NCBI GenBank assembly: GCA_947589375.1
Contig: CANQAO010000063.1
Location: 1-6,370 of the forward strand
Direction: 5' to 3'
Origin: an uncultured Bacilli bacterium
GTDB lineage: Bacteria > Bacillota_I > Bacilli_A > RF39 > UBA660
Length of the DNA stretch: 6,370 nucleotides
A program made the position numbers and the translations under genes. The notes beneath the pieces were generated by a model that was given only the letters and a program-made list of their open reading frames with translations, ran no database searches and was not told where the DNA came from. This document shows positions 1 through 5,794 of the stretch, piece after piece; the stretch's first letter is position 1; each line of letters begins with the position of its first letter.

Positions 1-67
1 AAATATTGTATTTAATGTTATTTGACAATTCTATTAATTATTTATTAACAACTTACACACTTTTCTT

Positions 68-132
68 GACAAACCCTCAGCTAAAGAAATAACATCTTTA
101 AAGTAAATAAAATTAGACCAACTGGGTTTGTC
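68..132. repeat. Inverted repeat in the non-coding left edge
   Basis: GACAAACCC (68-76) is the exact reverse complement of GGGTTTGTC (124-132), 47 bases apart. Two more pairs (TT with AA) are possible after a single bulged C at 133. A smaller hairpin, TAAAGA (82-87) with TCTTTA (95-100), nests inside. It could be part of a structured RNA or leader on either strand, or chance in AT-rich DNA; the GC content of the outer arms makes chance less likely. The rest of 1-195 contains no convincing coding sequence. Confidence 0.45.
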
Positions 133-153
133 CAACTTATTATAAAATAATAT

Positions 154-177
154 ATCTCATCAATGATGAGATTTTTT
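154..177 (+). terminator. Hairpin with T-tract facing the plus strand
   Basis: ATCTCATC (154-161) and GATGAGAT (165-172) form a perfect 8-base-pair stem with a 3-base loop, followed on the plus strand by a run of T to position 177. It looks like an intrinsic terminator for a transcript arriving from the left, tail-to-tail with rplQ. On the minus strand the following bases are AT-rich but only a broken T-tract, so it could be a weak second terminator for the ribosomal operon. Confidence 0.55.
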
Positions 178-183
178 GATAAC

Positions 184-208
184 AAAAAAGGACGCTTATT
201 TAGCATCC
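184..208 (-). terminator. Intrinsic terminator of the operon, overlapping the end of rplQ
   Basis: On the minus strand GGATGC (208-203) pairs with GCGTCC (195-190) across a 7-base loop, followed at once by six T residues (189-184). The stem has one G-U wobble; on the plus strand that same position is a C-A mismatch. This asymmetry and the T-tract position show that it works on the minus strand. The first arm is the Gly-Asp-Ala codons of rplQ and the loop carries its TAA stop. The stem is short (6 pairs, perhaps 8 with G-U extension). Confidence 0.8.
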
Positions 209-552
209 CCTTCAACTAATTCAATTTGCGCCATTAAAGCATCATCGCCACGGCGTTCAGCTAATTTTAAGATTCTAGTATAACCACCATTTCTTTTAGC
301 GTATCTTACGGCTAAATCATCAAAAACTTTTTTAACCGTTTCTTTATCGTTTTGTAAGAACGCTAAGGCTCTTCTTCTAGCGCCTAATGATCCATCTTTA
401 CCATAGGAAATCATTTTGTCCACAAATTTACGGGCTTCTTTAGCTCTAGTTTCCGTAGTGACAATTTTTTCATTATTGATAATATCTTTAACTAGATTAG
501 CCAGCATACTTCTACGATGTTTATTATCGCGTCCTAATTTTCTATAAGCCAT
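196..552 (-). CDS. rplQ: 50S ribosomal protein L17 (bL17)
   Basis: L17 lies near the polypeptide exit tunnel of the large subunit. The 118-residue product has the compact length common in Firmicutes. Visible conserved parts are MAYRKLGRDNKHRRSMLANL (1-20), the TTETRAKEARKFVDKMI segment (32-48), ARRRAL (58-63), and the C-terminal GGYTRILKLAERRGDDALMAQIEL (89-112). An AGGAGG lies 6 bases before the ATG, in the 17-base gap after rpoA. This is the last gene of the cluster. Its final codons (Gly-Asp-Ala) form the first arm of the operon terminator hairpin and its TAA stop lies in the hairpin loop. The ecfA/ecfT transporter genes and truA that often follow rplQ in Firmicutes are not seen within the remaining 195 bases. 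Confidence 0.98.
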   Translation of the reverse strand: MAYRKLGRDNKHRRSMLANLVKDIINNEKIVTTETRAKEARKFVDKMISYGKDGSLGARRRALAFLQNDKETVKKVFDDLAVRYAKRNGGYTRILKLAERRGDDALMAQIELVEGDAK

Positions 553-569
553 AATCTTCCTCCTAACTA

Positions 570-1517
570 TTAATCTTCATCGCGGAATTTAAGTCCCATT
601 TCTTTAATTTTATCGATAACTTCTTTTAAAGATTTTTTACCTAAATTACGGATTTTCATCATTTCTAATTCAGTTTTTTCCGTTAAATCACCTAAAGTAT
701 TAATGTTAGCACGTTTTAGGCAATTATAAGCTCTTACAGAAAAATCTAAATCATCGATTGATGTTTCTAATTTTTTAAGTTTGCTATCTTCTTGTTTCGC
801 ATTCATAATACCAGTCATATCAGCGATTTCACTTAAATTAGTAACTATATTTAAGTGTTCAATTAAAATTTTTGCCCCTAAAGCCATCGCTTCTTCTGGT
901 CTAATAGAACCATTAGTTTCAACTTCCATTGTTAACTTATCATAAGAAGCATCTTGTCCTACACGGGCACTATCGACATAGTAATTAATTCTTTCAATGG
1001 GTGAGAATAACGCATCGATTGGAATATAGCCAATACCTTCTTCTTCGATATATTTTTTATTCTCAGCTGGTAAAGATACGCCTCTACCATTGGCAATAAT
1101 TAATTCCATATCTAATTTTCCGCCTTTAGATAAAGTGGCAATTAACTTATCAGGGTTAACTATTTCCACATCGGCATCACATTCGATGTCAGCCGCGGTA
1201 ACTTCTCTTTCAGCGTGTACTGAAAGATGAGCAGTTTTAACCTCATCAGAATGATTTTTAATAACTACTCCTTTTAAGTTTAAGACAATAGCCGTGACAT
1301 CTTCAACAATTCCTTCGATAGTTTGGAATTCATGCATCACACCATCGATTTTAACCGCAACAATCGCACTTCCGGGCATGCTTGATAACATTACTCTTCT
1401 TAACGCATTACCAATGGTTTGTCCAAAACCTCTTTCTAAAGGTTCTAATTCAAATTTTCCATAATTATTATTTTCAATATATTCAGTTATTTTGTATTCT
1501 GGTTTTTCAAAATTCAT
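570..1517 (-). CDS. rpoA: DNA-directed RNA polymerase subunit alpha
   Basis: The alpha dimer scaffolds RNA polymerase assembly, and its C-terminal domain touches promoter UP elements and activators. The 315-residue length matches Firmicutes RpoA. The N-terminal dimerisation/assembly domain spans about residues 1-232 and contains PLERGFGQTIGNALRRVML (26-44), with Arg40/Arg41 in the conserved assembly motif. A charged linker (about 239-252) leads to the C-terminal domain at about 253-313 with SVRAYNCLKRANI (260-272) and RNLGKKSLKEV (290-300). Arg262 matches the key DNA-contacting Arg265 of E. coli, so UP-element recognition is probably intact. The SD before the ATG is weaker than its neighbours' (AAGGGAG on the minus strand). 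The gap from rpsK is 15 bases; the stop is TAA. Confidence 0.98.
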   Translation of the reverse strand: MNFEKPEYKITEYIENNNYGKFELEPLERGFGQTIGNALRRVMLSSMPGSAIVAVKIDGVMHEFQTIEGIVEDVTAIVLNLKGVVIKNHSDEVKTAHLSVHAEREVTAADIECDADVEIVNPDKLIATLSKGGKLDMELIIANGRGVSLPAENKKYIEEEGIGYIPIDALFSPIERINYYVDSARVGQDASYDKLTMEVETNGSIRPEEAMALGAKILIEHLNIVTNLSEIADMTGIMNAKQEDSKLKKLETSIDDLDFSVRAYNCLKRANINTLGDLTEKTELEMMKIRNLGKKSLKEVIDKIKEMGLKFRDED

Positions 1518-1532
1518 ATAAGACTCCCTTCT

Positions 1533-1916
1533 TTATCCGCGTGGTCTCTTTGGTGGACGACATCCATTATGTGGAATTGGTGTCGTATCAGAAATTGAAG
1601 TAATTTCTAGCCCCGCAGTTTGTAATGAACGAATGGCGGTTTCACGCCCAGATCCTAATCCTTTTGCGAAAACTTCTACTTTTTTCATTCCCATTTCAAC
1701 AGCGGCTTTACCAGCAGCTTCAGCGGCCATACCAGCTGCAAATGGAGTTGATTTTTTACTTCCTTTAATGCCTAAAGTTCCAGCTGATGCCCAGCTAATC
1801 GCATTACCTTCTTTATCAGTAAGGGTTACGATCGTATTATTAAAAGTTGAATGAACAAAAGCTTTTCCTTCAGGAACATTCTTTTTAACCTTACGTTTTC
1901 TTGCTTTATAAGCCAT
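1533..1916 (-). CDS. rpsK: 30S ribosomal protein S11 (uS11)
   Basis: S11 is a platform protein of the small subunit close to the mRNA exit and E site. The 127-residue product has the usual length. Conserved stretches are HSTFNNTIVTLTD (22-34), GNAISWASAG (37-46), KSTPFAAGMAAEAAGKAA (55-72), GRETAIRSLQTAGLE (90-104) and the near-invariant PHNGCRPPKR (115-124). The final residues are PRG where RRV is usual, and KGLGSGRE replaces the common KGPGAGRE; these look like lineage-level variation. A lysine/arginine-rich N-terminus (residues 4-12) is normal. AAAGGAGGT precedes the ATG with about 9 bases between AGGAGG and the start. There are 22 bases between the rpsM stop and this start, the largest gap between genes here. 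The single tryptophan (residue 42) is TGG. Confidence 0.98.
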   Translation of the reverse strand: MAYKARKRKVKKNVPEGKAFVHSTFNNTIVTLTDKEGNAISWASAGTLGIKGSKKSTPFAAGMAAEAAGKAAVEMGMKKVEVFAKGLGSGRETAIRSLQTAGLEITSISDTTPIPHNGCRPPKRPRG

Positions 1917-1938
1917 TTATAATAACCTCCTTTGTTTA

Positions 1939-2301
1939 TTATTTCTTCTTATTTGCAATAGTGACAGCTTTACCTTTACGAGTACGCGCATTACGACGAG
2001 TACTTTGACCTCTTACTGGTAAGCCTTTTTTATGACGAGTTCCTTCATACGAATTAATTTCCATTTTAGTTTTGATATTCATATTAACTTCACGGCGCAA
2101 ATCTCCTTCAGTTAAATATTTATTAACTTCGTCACGAATTGCTACTAATTCATCATTAGTTAAAGCATTTGCTCTTTTATTAATGTCCACTTTGGCATCT
2201 TTTAAAATCGTATTAGATAAACTACGACCGATACCGTGAATATAAGTTAAAGCAATTTCAATTCTCTTATTAGGTAATTCGATACCTTTAATACGTGCCA
2301 T
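1939..2301 (-). CDS. rpsM: 30S ribosomal protein S13 (uS13)
   Basis: S13 sits in the head of the small subunit, contacts the P-site tRNA with its basic tail and forms bridges to the large subunit. The 120-residue product is of normal length. The N-terminal helix-two-turn-helix part shows MARIKGIELPNKRIEIALTY and IHGIGRS (residues 21-27); the middle has GDLRREVNMNIK (66-77). The C-terminal signature is RHKKGLPVRGQ then NARTRKGKA, ending in a run of lysines (118-120). The ATG has an AGGAGG 7 bases upstream, and the gene ends in TAA. It opens the alpha-operon block rpsM-rpsK-rpoA-rplQ; rpsD, which follows rpsK in some bacteria such as E. coli, is not here, as in Bacillus. Confidence 0.98.
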   Translation of the reverse strand: MARIKGIELPNKRIEIALTYIHGIGRSLSNTILKDAKVDINKRANALTNDELVAIRDEVNKYLTEGDLRREVNMNIKTKMEINSYEGTRHKKGLPVRGQSTRRNARTRKGKAVTIANKKK

Positions 2302-2315
2302 ATTTTCGCCTCCTA

Positions 2316-2429
2316 TTAACCTTGTCTTTGTTTATGTTTTGGGTTTTTACAAATAACGTAAACCTTCCCATGTCTTCTAATTATTTTACAATTATCACAT
2401 ATTTTCTTTACTGATGGTCTTACTTTCAT
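2316..2429 (-). CDS. rpmJ: 50S ribosomal protein L36 (bL36), zinc-binding form
   Basis: This 37-residue gene is easy to overlook because of its size. Translation gives MKVRPSVKKICDNCKIIRRH followed by GKVYVICKNPKHKQRQG, an essentially canonical bL36. The zinc ligands of the C+ form are all present: Cys11, Cys14, Cys27 and His32. bL36 stabilises 23S rRNA in the large subunit near the base of the L7/L12 stalk. The ATG follows a consensus AGGAGGT by 7 bases, and that SD overlaps the infA TAG stop. The gene ends in TAA, 14 bases before rpsM. Keeping the zinc form suggests no zinc-independent replacement was needed here, though a second copy elsewhere cannot be excluded. Confidence 0.97.
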   Translation of the reverse strand: MKVRPSVKKICDNCKIIRRHGKVYVICKNPKHKQRQG

Positions 2430-2441
2430 TTTTTATACCTC

Positions 2442-2705
2442 CTACTTTCTATAGGTTATACGCCCGCGTGTTAAATCATAAGGTGATAATTCAACCGTTA
2501 CTTTGTCACCTTGTAAAATGCGAATGTGATGTAAGCGCATTTTACCAGAAACGCGAGCTTTAATAACGTGTTTGTTTTCAAGAGTTATGACAAAGTCTCC
2601 ACCTGGAAGAACTTCATCAACAATGCCTTCAACCTCGATAACATCTTGTTTTGGCTTAGCTTGAGTAGCTTCTTTAACCTTTTTATTATTGTTTGGTTTG
2701 GCCAT
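2442..2705 (-). CDS. infA: Translation initiation factor IF-1
   Basis: IF-1 binds the 30S A site during initiation and helps IF-2 and IF-3. Residues 21-87 form the single S1/OB-fold domain and match the family closely, starting at DVIEVEG and ending with GDKVTVELSPYDLTRGRITYRK. Bacterial IF-1 is usually 71-73 residues; this one has 87. The extra 16 or so residues fall between the normal MAK start and DVIEVEG and are rich in Lys, Asn, Gln and Ala, so probably disordered. The start is well supported: a perfect SD precedes the ATG, and no in-frame ATG, GTG or TTG lies near residue 20. The stop is TAG, and it overlaps the rpmJ SD. Position between map and rpmJ is standard for Firmicutes; the KOW-domain gene found between map and infA in Bacillus is absent. 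Confidence 0.97.
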   Translation of the reverse strand: MAKPNNNKKVKEATQAKPKQDVIEVEGIVDEVLPGGDFVITLENKHVIKARVSGKMRLHHIRILQGDKVTVELSPYDLTRGRITYRK

Positions 2706-2708
2706 GTT

Positions 2709-2718
2709 ATCACCTCCT
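2709..2718 (-). promoter_or_regulatory. Ribosome binding site of infA, built from the end of map
   Basis: The minus strand reads AGGAGGTGAT, a full match to the SD consensus, ending 3 bases before the infA ATG. In the map frame the same bases are AGG AGG TGA: two arginine codons and the stop. It fixes the infA start and therefore supports the N-terminal extension of that protein. Confidence 0.9.
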
Positions 2719-3456
2719 AGTTAAAATTTCATATCCATCTTTAGTGACTAAAACGGTGTGTTCAAAATGGGCTGAAGGTTTATCATCAGCGGTCACAATC
2801 GTCCAGTCGTCATCTAAAATATAAACATGTCTTGTTCCTAAGTTAAGCATTGGTTCCACGGCAATGACCATGCCAGCTTTTAAAATTGGTCCGGTATGCT
2901 CGTTACCATAATTGGGAACATCTGGTTCTTCATGAACATCCGTGCCCACACCATGCCCAACTAATTCTTCAATTACACCTAAGTTATGCGCTTTCGCATA
3001 TTTACTTATGGCATAACCGATATCTCCAATATGAGCGCCTTCTTTAATCATCGCTAAGCCCTCAAATAGAGATTTTTCAGTGTGTTTTAATAATTCTTCT
3101 TTTTCTTTAGAAATTTTGCCTACTGGATAAGTCCAAGCAGAATCTCCATGGTAGCCTTTATAACAGGCACCAATATCAATCGAGATAATATCGCCTTCTT
3201 TTAACTTACGATTACTAGGAATTCCATGAACGACTTCTTCATTAATTGAAGCACATATTGTTCCTGGAAAACCATCATAACCTTTAAATGAAGGCGTCGC
3301 TCCTCTTTTAATTATATAATCATAAGCTAACTTATCTAACTCTTTAGTCGTAATTCCTGGTTTAATAAATGGTTTCAAATAATTATGAGTACTTCCAGTT
3401 ATTTCGCCAGCAACTCGTAAAAGTTCGATTTCTCTTGCGGACTTAATGCTTATCAT
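2710..3456 (-). CDS. map: Methionine aminopeptidase, type I
   Basis: This enzyme removes the initiator methionine from nascent proteins after deformylation. The 248-residue length fits the short bacterial type Ia form, without an N-terminal zinc-finger extension. The five metal ligands of the pita-bread fold are all present: Asp94 (SIDIG), Asp105 (HGDSAW), His168 (GHGVG), Glu201 (AVEPM) and Glu232 (HFEHT). The substrate-contacting His77 (VVHGIP) and His175 are also kept. The ATG sits in a four-base ATGA overlap with adk and has a consensus AGGAGG 6 bases upstream. The gene ends with AGG AGG TGA, so its last two arginine codons and stop also form the infA SD. The placement after adk is the common Firmicutes arrangement. 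Confidence 0.98.
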   Translation of the reverse strand: MISIKSAREIELLRVAGEITGSTHNYLKPFIKPGITTKELDKLAYDYIIKRGATPSFKGYDGFPGTICASINEEVVHGIPSNRKLKEGDIISIDIGACYKGYHGDSAWTYPVGKISKEKEELLKHTEKSLFEGLAMIKEGAHIGDIGYAISKYAKAHNLGVIEELVGHGVGTDVHEEPDVPNYGNEHTGPILKAGMVIAVEPMLNLGTRHVYILDDDWTIVTADDKPSAHFEHTVLVTKDGYEILTRR

Positions 3457-4085
3457 TTAAGGCCTCCTAAAATTTCTTTAATCCTTTCGAATGTTTCTTC
3501 AGGATTACTTCCACTTTTAACAAAGTAGACTTTATCTTTGTAATACTCTATTAATGGTTTCGTCATCGCTTCATAAGTTTGAAATCGCGCCTCAAAAGTT
3601 TCCACATTATCATCAGCTCTTTTGATAAGAGTACTACCGCAATTATCACAAAAACCTTTTTCTTTTGGACTTAATCTAGGAATAAGTTCATTATAAGAAG
3701 ATCCGCATTTAGGACAAATAAGCCGTCCGACCATTCGTTTTAAGGCTTCTTCTTTATCGATTTCAATGACAATGACTGGTCCCATTTTAATATTGAGTTC
3801 TTTTAATAGGTTATCGTATAATTTAGCTTGGTCTAAATTACGAGGATAACCATCTAAAATAAACCCTTTTTGACAGTCTTCTTTTTGAAGTCTATCTTTT
3901 AACATATTAGTTACAATTCCATCGCTGACAAGCTGGCCAGACTGCATTTTGGCTTTAATATTTTCATCATCAGTCTCCCGAAGTAAATCACCTACGGAAA
4001 TATGCGGAATATGATATTCCCCGACGATTTTTTTAGCCTGCGTTCCTTTACCAGCTGCTGGTGGGGCGATTAAAATTAAATTCAT
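3453..4085 (-). CDS. adk: Adenylate kinase, zinc-type LID
   Basis: This cytoplasmic enzyme interconverts ATP + AMP and 2 ADP. The 210-residue protein has a P-loop at residues 7-15 (APPAAGKGT), an AMP-binding region with Gly32-Asp33 and Arg36, the motif FILDGYPRNLDQA (75-87), and a LID of about residues 120-157. The LID holds two CxxC pairs (Cys124/Cys127 and Cys146/Cys149), the structural zinc site of Gram-positive-type adenylate kinases, followed by KRADDN with Arg156. Two features are odd. The P-loop has Ala at positions 7 and 10 where GxPGAGKGT is usual, and the segment after GDLLR is about six residues shorter than in typical long-form enzymes. The ATG overlaps the secY stop by four bases (ATGA). 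The TGA stop likewise overlaps the map start. An SD-like GAGGA lies about 9 bases upstream. Catalytic Lys13 and the arginines are kept, so it is probably active. Confidence 0.97.
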   Translation of the reverse strand: MNLILIAPPAAGKGTQAKKIVGEYHIPHISVGDLLRETDDENIKAKMQSGQLVSDGIVTNMLKDRLQKEDCQKGFILDGYPRNLDQAKLYDNLLKELNIKMGPVIVIEIDKEEALKRMVGRLICPKCGSSYNELIPRLSPKEKGFCDNCGSTLIKRADDNVETFEARFQTYEAMTKPLIEYYKDKVYFVKSGSNPEETFERIKEILGGLK

Positions 4086-5350
4086 GCGCGAATTCCTCTT
4101 TTACTTTTGTAACTACGACTAATTAAATTACTTTCTAATTGTTTGTAGCATTCTAAGACAACACTAACGACGATCATTAAACCAGTACCACCTAGTTTAA
4201 CTGATGTTGGCAAGGTTGAAATAGCGCCAAACACATATGGAAGTCCAGCTATGATAGCTAAAAATATAGCTCCCACAATTGTTATTCTGTTTATTACTTT
4301 AGTCACATAAGTCGTGGTCTCTTCTCCTGGTCTTACCCCGGGAATATATCCACCTTGTTTTTGTAAATTTTCAGATAATTCTTTAGGTTTAATCGTGACA
4401 AAGGTATAGAAATACGTAAATGCCACAATGAACAAAATGAATAAGATAAATCCGGTGGTTGAAGAAAGACTTAACCACTTATTTACAAATGATACCCAGC
4501 CATCGTTTTTCGCAAATTGGGCGATTAATGCTGGTACCGAAATAAGCGCTGATGCGAAGATAACAGGAATAACTCCAGCTGAATTTAATCTAAATGGCAT
4601 ATAAGATTGTTTGGTCATGCGCGCATTATTACTTTTATTGGCATATTGAACAGGAATTCTTCTTTCGGCAAGTTGCACATATAAAATTCCTAAAATAATT
4701 GCAATATATAATATTACAAATAACGCAAAAGTAATAATACCTAAGAACGTACTTTGGGTCGTGGTCATATCAACTAAAGTTCCCCATGCTTCGGAAAGCA
4801 TATAAGGAGTTGTAGCTAAAATACCCGCCATAATAATCATTGATACTCCATTACCTAAACCTTTAGTCGTAATCCTGTCCCCAATCCAAAGCAAGAAAGA
4901 TGTTCCCGCGGTAAGGACAAGTGATACTTCTAAATAATCCATAACTTCGCCATTTGGAATAAAGGTAAATGAGAACATATACCCTTGAACAAAGGCTAAA
5001 ATTATACCTAAAATACGGGTAATTTGATTAATCTTATTTCTTCCAGTTTGACCTTGTTTTGAAAGTTCCGTAAAATAAGGAACAATATCCATTTGTAAGA
5101 GCTGCATAACGATAGATGCAGTAATGTATGGCATAACTCCTAGTGCAAAAATTGAAAAGTTCGCCATCGCGCCGCCACCCATCATATCTAATAGCTCTAA
5201 AAATCCAACATTTAAGTTTTCATTATCTACACCAGGAACAACAATTGCTGTTCCAATTTTGAATAGAAATAAGCAGAATAAAGTAAAATAAATCTTTTTT
5301 CTTAAATCTTTATTAGCTGGGCTGAAAATTTGCTTAATTACCTTAAACAA
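4082..5350 (-). CDS. secY: Preprotein translocase subunit SecY
   Basis: SecY is the channel subunit of the Sec translocon in the cytoplasmic membrane; with SecE (and SecG) it passes unfolded preproteins driven by SecA and inserts membrane proteins. The 422-residue protein shows ten hydrophobic segments, roughly at 17-37, 62-88, 111-131, 141-160, 168-188, 203-225, 256-280, 299-320, 354-376 and 386-405. Family motifs visible are VPGVD (38-42) after segment 1, GLGNGVSMII (164-173), AERRIPVQYA (228-237), and the cytoplasmic loop GGYIPGVRPGEET (333-345) whose Arg340 corresponds to the SecA-critical Arg357 of E. coli. The start is TTG, directly after the rplO TAA; translation from it gives MFKVIKQIF, aligning with normal SecY N-termini. 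The gene ends in TGA within an ATGA overlap with adk. Its position between rplO and adk is standard. Confidence 0.98.
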   Translation of the reverse strand: MFKVIKQIFSPANKDLRKKIYFTLFCLFLFKIGTAIVVPGVDNENLNVGFLELLDMMGGGAMANFSIFALGVMPYITASIVMQLLQMDIVPYFTELSKQGQTGRNKINQITRILGIILAFVQGYMFSFTFIPNGEVMDYLEVSLVLTAGTSFLLWIGDRITTKGLGNGVSMIIMAGILATTPYMLSEAWGTLVDMTTTQSTFLGIITFALFVILYIAIILGILYVQLAERRIPVQYANKSNNARMTKQSYMPFRLNSAGVIPVIFASALISVPALIAQFAKNDGWVSFVNKWLSLSSTTGFILFILFIVAFTYFYTFVTIKPKELSENLQKQGGYIPGVRPGEETTTYVTKVINRITIVGAIFLAIIAGLPYVFGAISTLPTSVKLGGTGLMIVVSVVLECYKQLESNLISRSYKSKRGIRA

Positions 5351-5794
5351 TTAAATCACCTCTGCTTTTCCACCTAATTTTTCTATTTCTTCTTTGGCAA
5401 CTTTAGAAAATTTATTAGCTTTAACAGTTAATTTCTTTTCTAATTTACCATCACCTAAAATTTTAATTCCATCTAATTCTTTTTTTACTAATCCCATATC
5501 TTTTAAAATTTCTGGAGTAACTATAGCTCCATCTTCAAATTTATTTAAATCATCTAAGTTAATAATTGCATATACTTTTTTAAATCTCGCATTTGAAAAA
5601 CCTCTTTTAGGCAATCTTCTAAATAATGGTGTTTGCCCACCTTCAAATCCAATTCTAACGCTTCTGCCACTTCTTGAGTTTTGTCCGTTTTCACCAGTTC
5701 CAGCAGTTTTACCAGTACCTGATCCTGGTCCACGTCCAACTCTTTTACGCGCTTTAGTTGCATATGGATTTGGTTTTACTGTATTTAATTTCAT
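5351..5794 (-). CDS. rplO: 50S ribosomal protein L15 (uL15)
   Basis: The 147-residue product matches the length and layout of bacterial L15. The basic, glycine-rich N-terminal tail (about residues 1-65) has the family pattern GRGPGSGTGKTAGTG, then RSG, IGFEGGQTPLFRRLPKRGF. The globular C-terminal part (about 70-147) carries the L15/L18e fold. L15 is a late-assembling large-subunit protein whose tail threads into 23S rRNA. The ATG overlaps the rpsE stop by one base. Its SD (GAGGAGAT on the minus strand) lies within the last codons of rpsE (those for Glu-Glu-Ile). Most L15 proteins have a lysine-rich HKGQKARSG where this one has ENGQNSRSG, a small local change. The TAA stop is followed at once by the TTG start of secY. 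Confidence 0.98.
   Translation of the reverse strand: MKLNTVKPNPYATKARKRVGRGPGSGTGKTAGTGENGQNSRSGRSVRIGFEGGQTPLFRRLPKRGFSNARFKKVYAIINLDDLNKFEDGAIVTPEILKDMGLVKKELDGIKILGDGKLEKKLTVKANKFSKVAKEEIEKLGGKAEVI
5355..5363 (-). promoter_or_regulatory. Ribosome binding site deciding the TTG start of secY
   Basis: On the minus strand this reads AGAGGTGAT, a close match to the anti-SD complement, ending 4 bases before the secY TTG. It lies inside the last codons of rplO (Ala-Glu-Val-Ile), so secY initiation probably depends on ribosomes finishing rplO. The site supports the unusual TTG start directly after the rplO stop. Confidence 0.8.

Noticed and set aside
43..59. DnaA-box-like sequences (TTATTAACA, TTACACAC)
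   Set aside because: Each differs from TTATNCACA, they do not form a cluster, and an origin next to rplQ would be unusual.
15..92. Possible small plus-strand protein of 25 codons beginning at ATG 15
   Set aside because: There is no SD, and the predicted product is low-complexity and unrecognised; short open frames are expected by chance.
1382..1603. Plus-strand open frame of 73 codons across the rpoA/rpsK junction
   Set aside because: It is antisense to two certain genes, lacks a clear SD and resembles no protein family.
1633..1854. Plus-strand open frame of 73 codons inside rpsK
   Set aside because: It is a shadow of the alanine-rich S11 coding sequence.
2301..2441. Apparent 140-base gap between infA and rpsM as a regulatory region
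   Set aside because: It is filled by rpmJ, with only short ribosome-binding spacers on each side.
4082..4084. TGA at the end of secY read as tryptophan (Mycoplasma code)
   Set aside because: SecY, Adk and Map all end at their normal family lengths at TGA, and the tryptophans checked are TGG.
5554..5763. Minus-strand 69-codon frame inside rplO
   Set aside because: It is an alternate frame of a confidently assigned gene, with no independent start signal.
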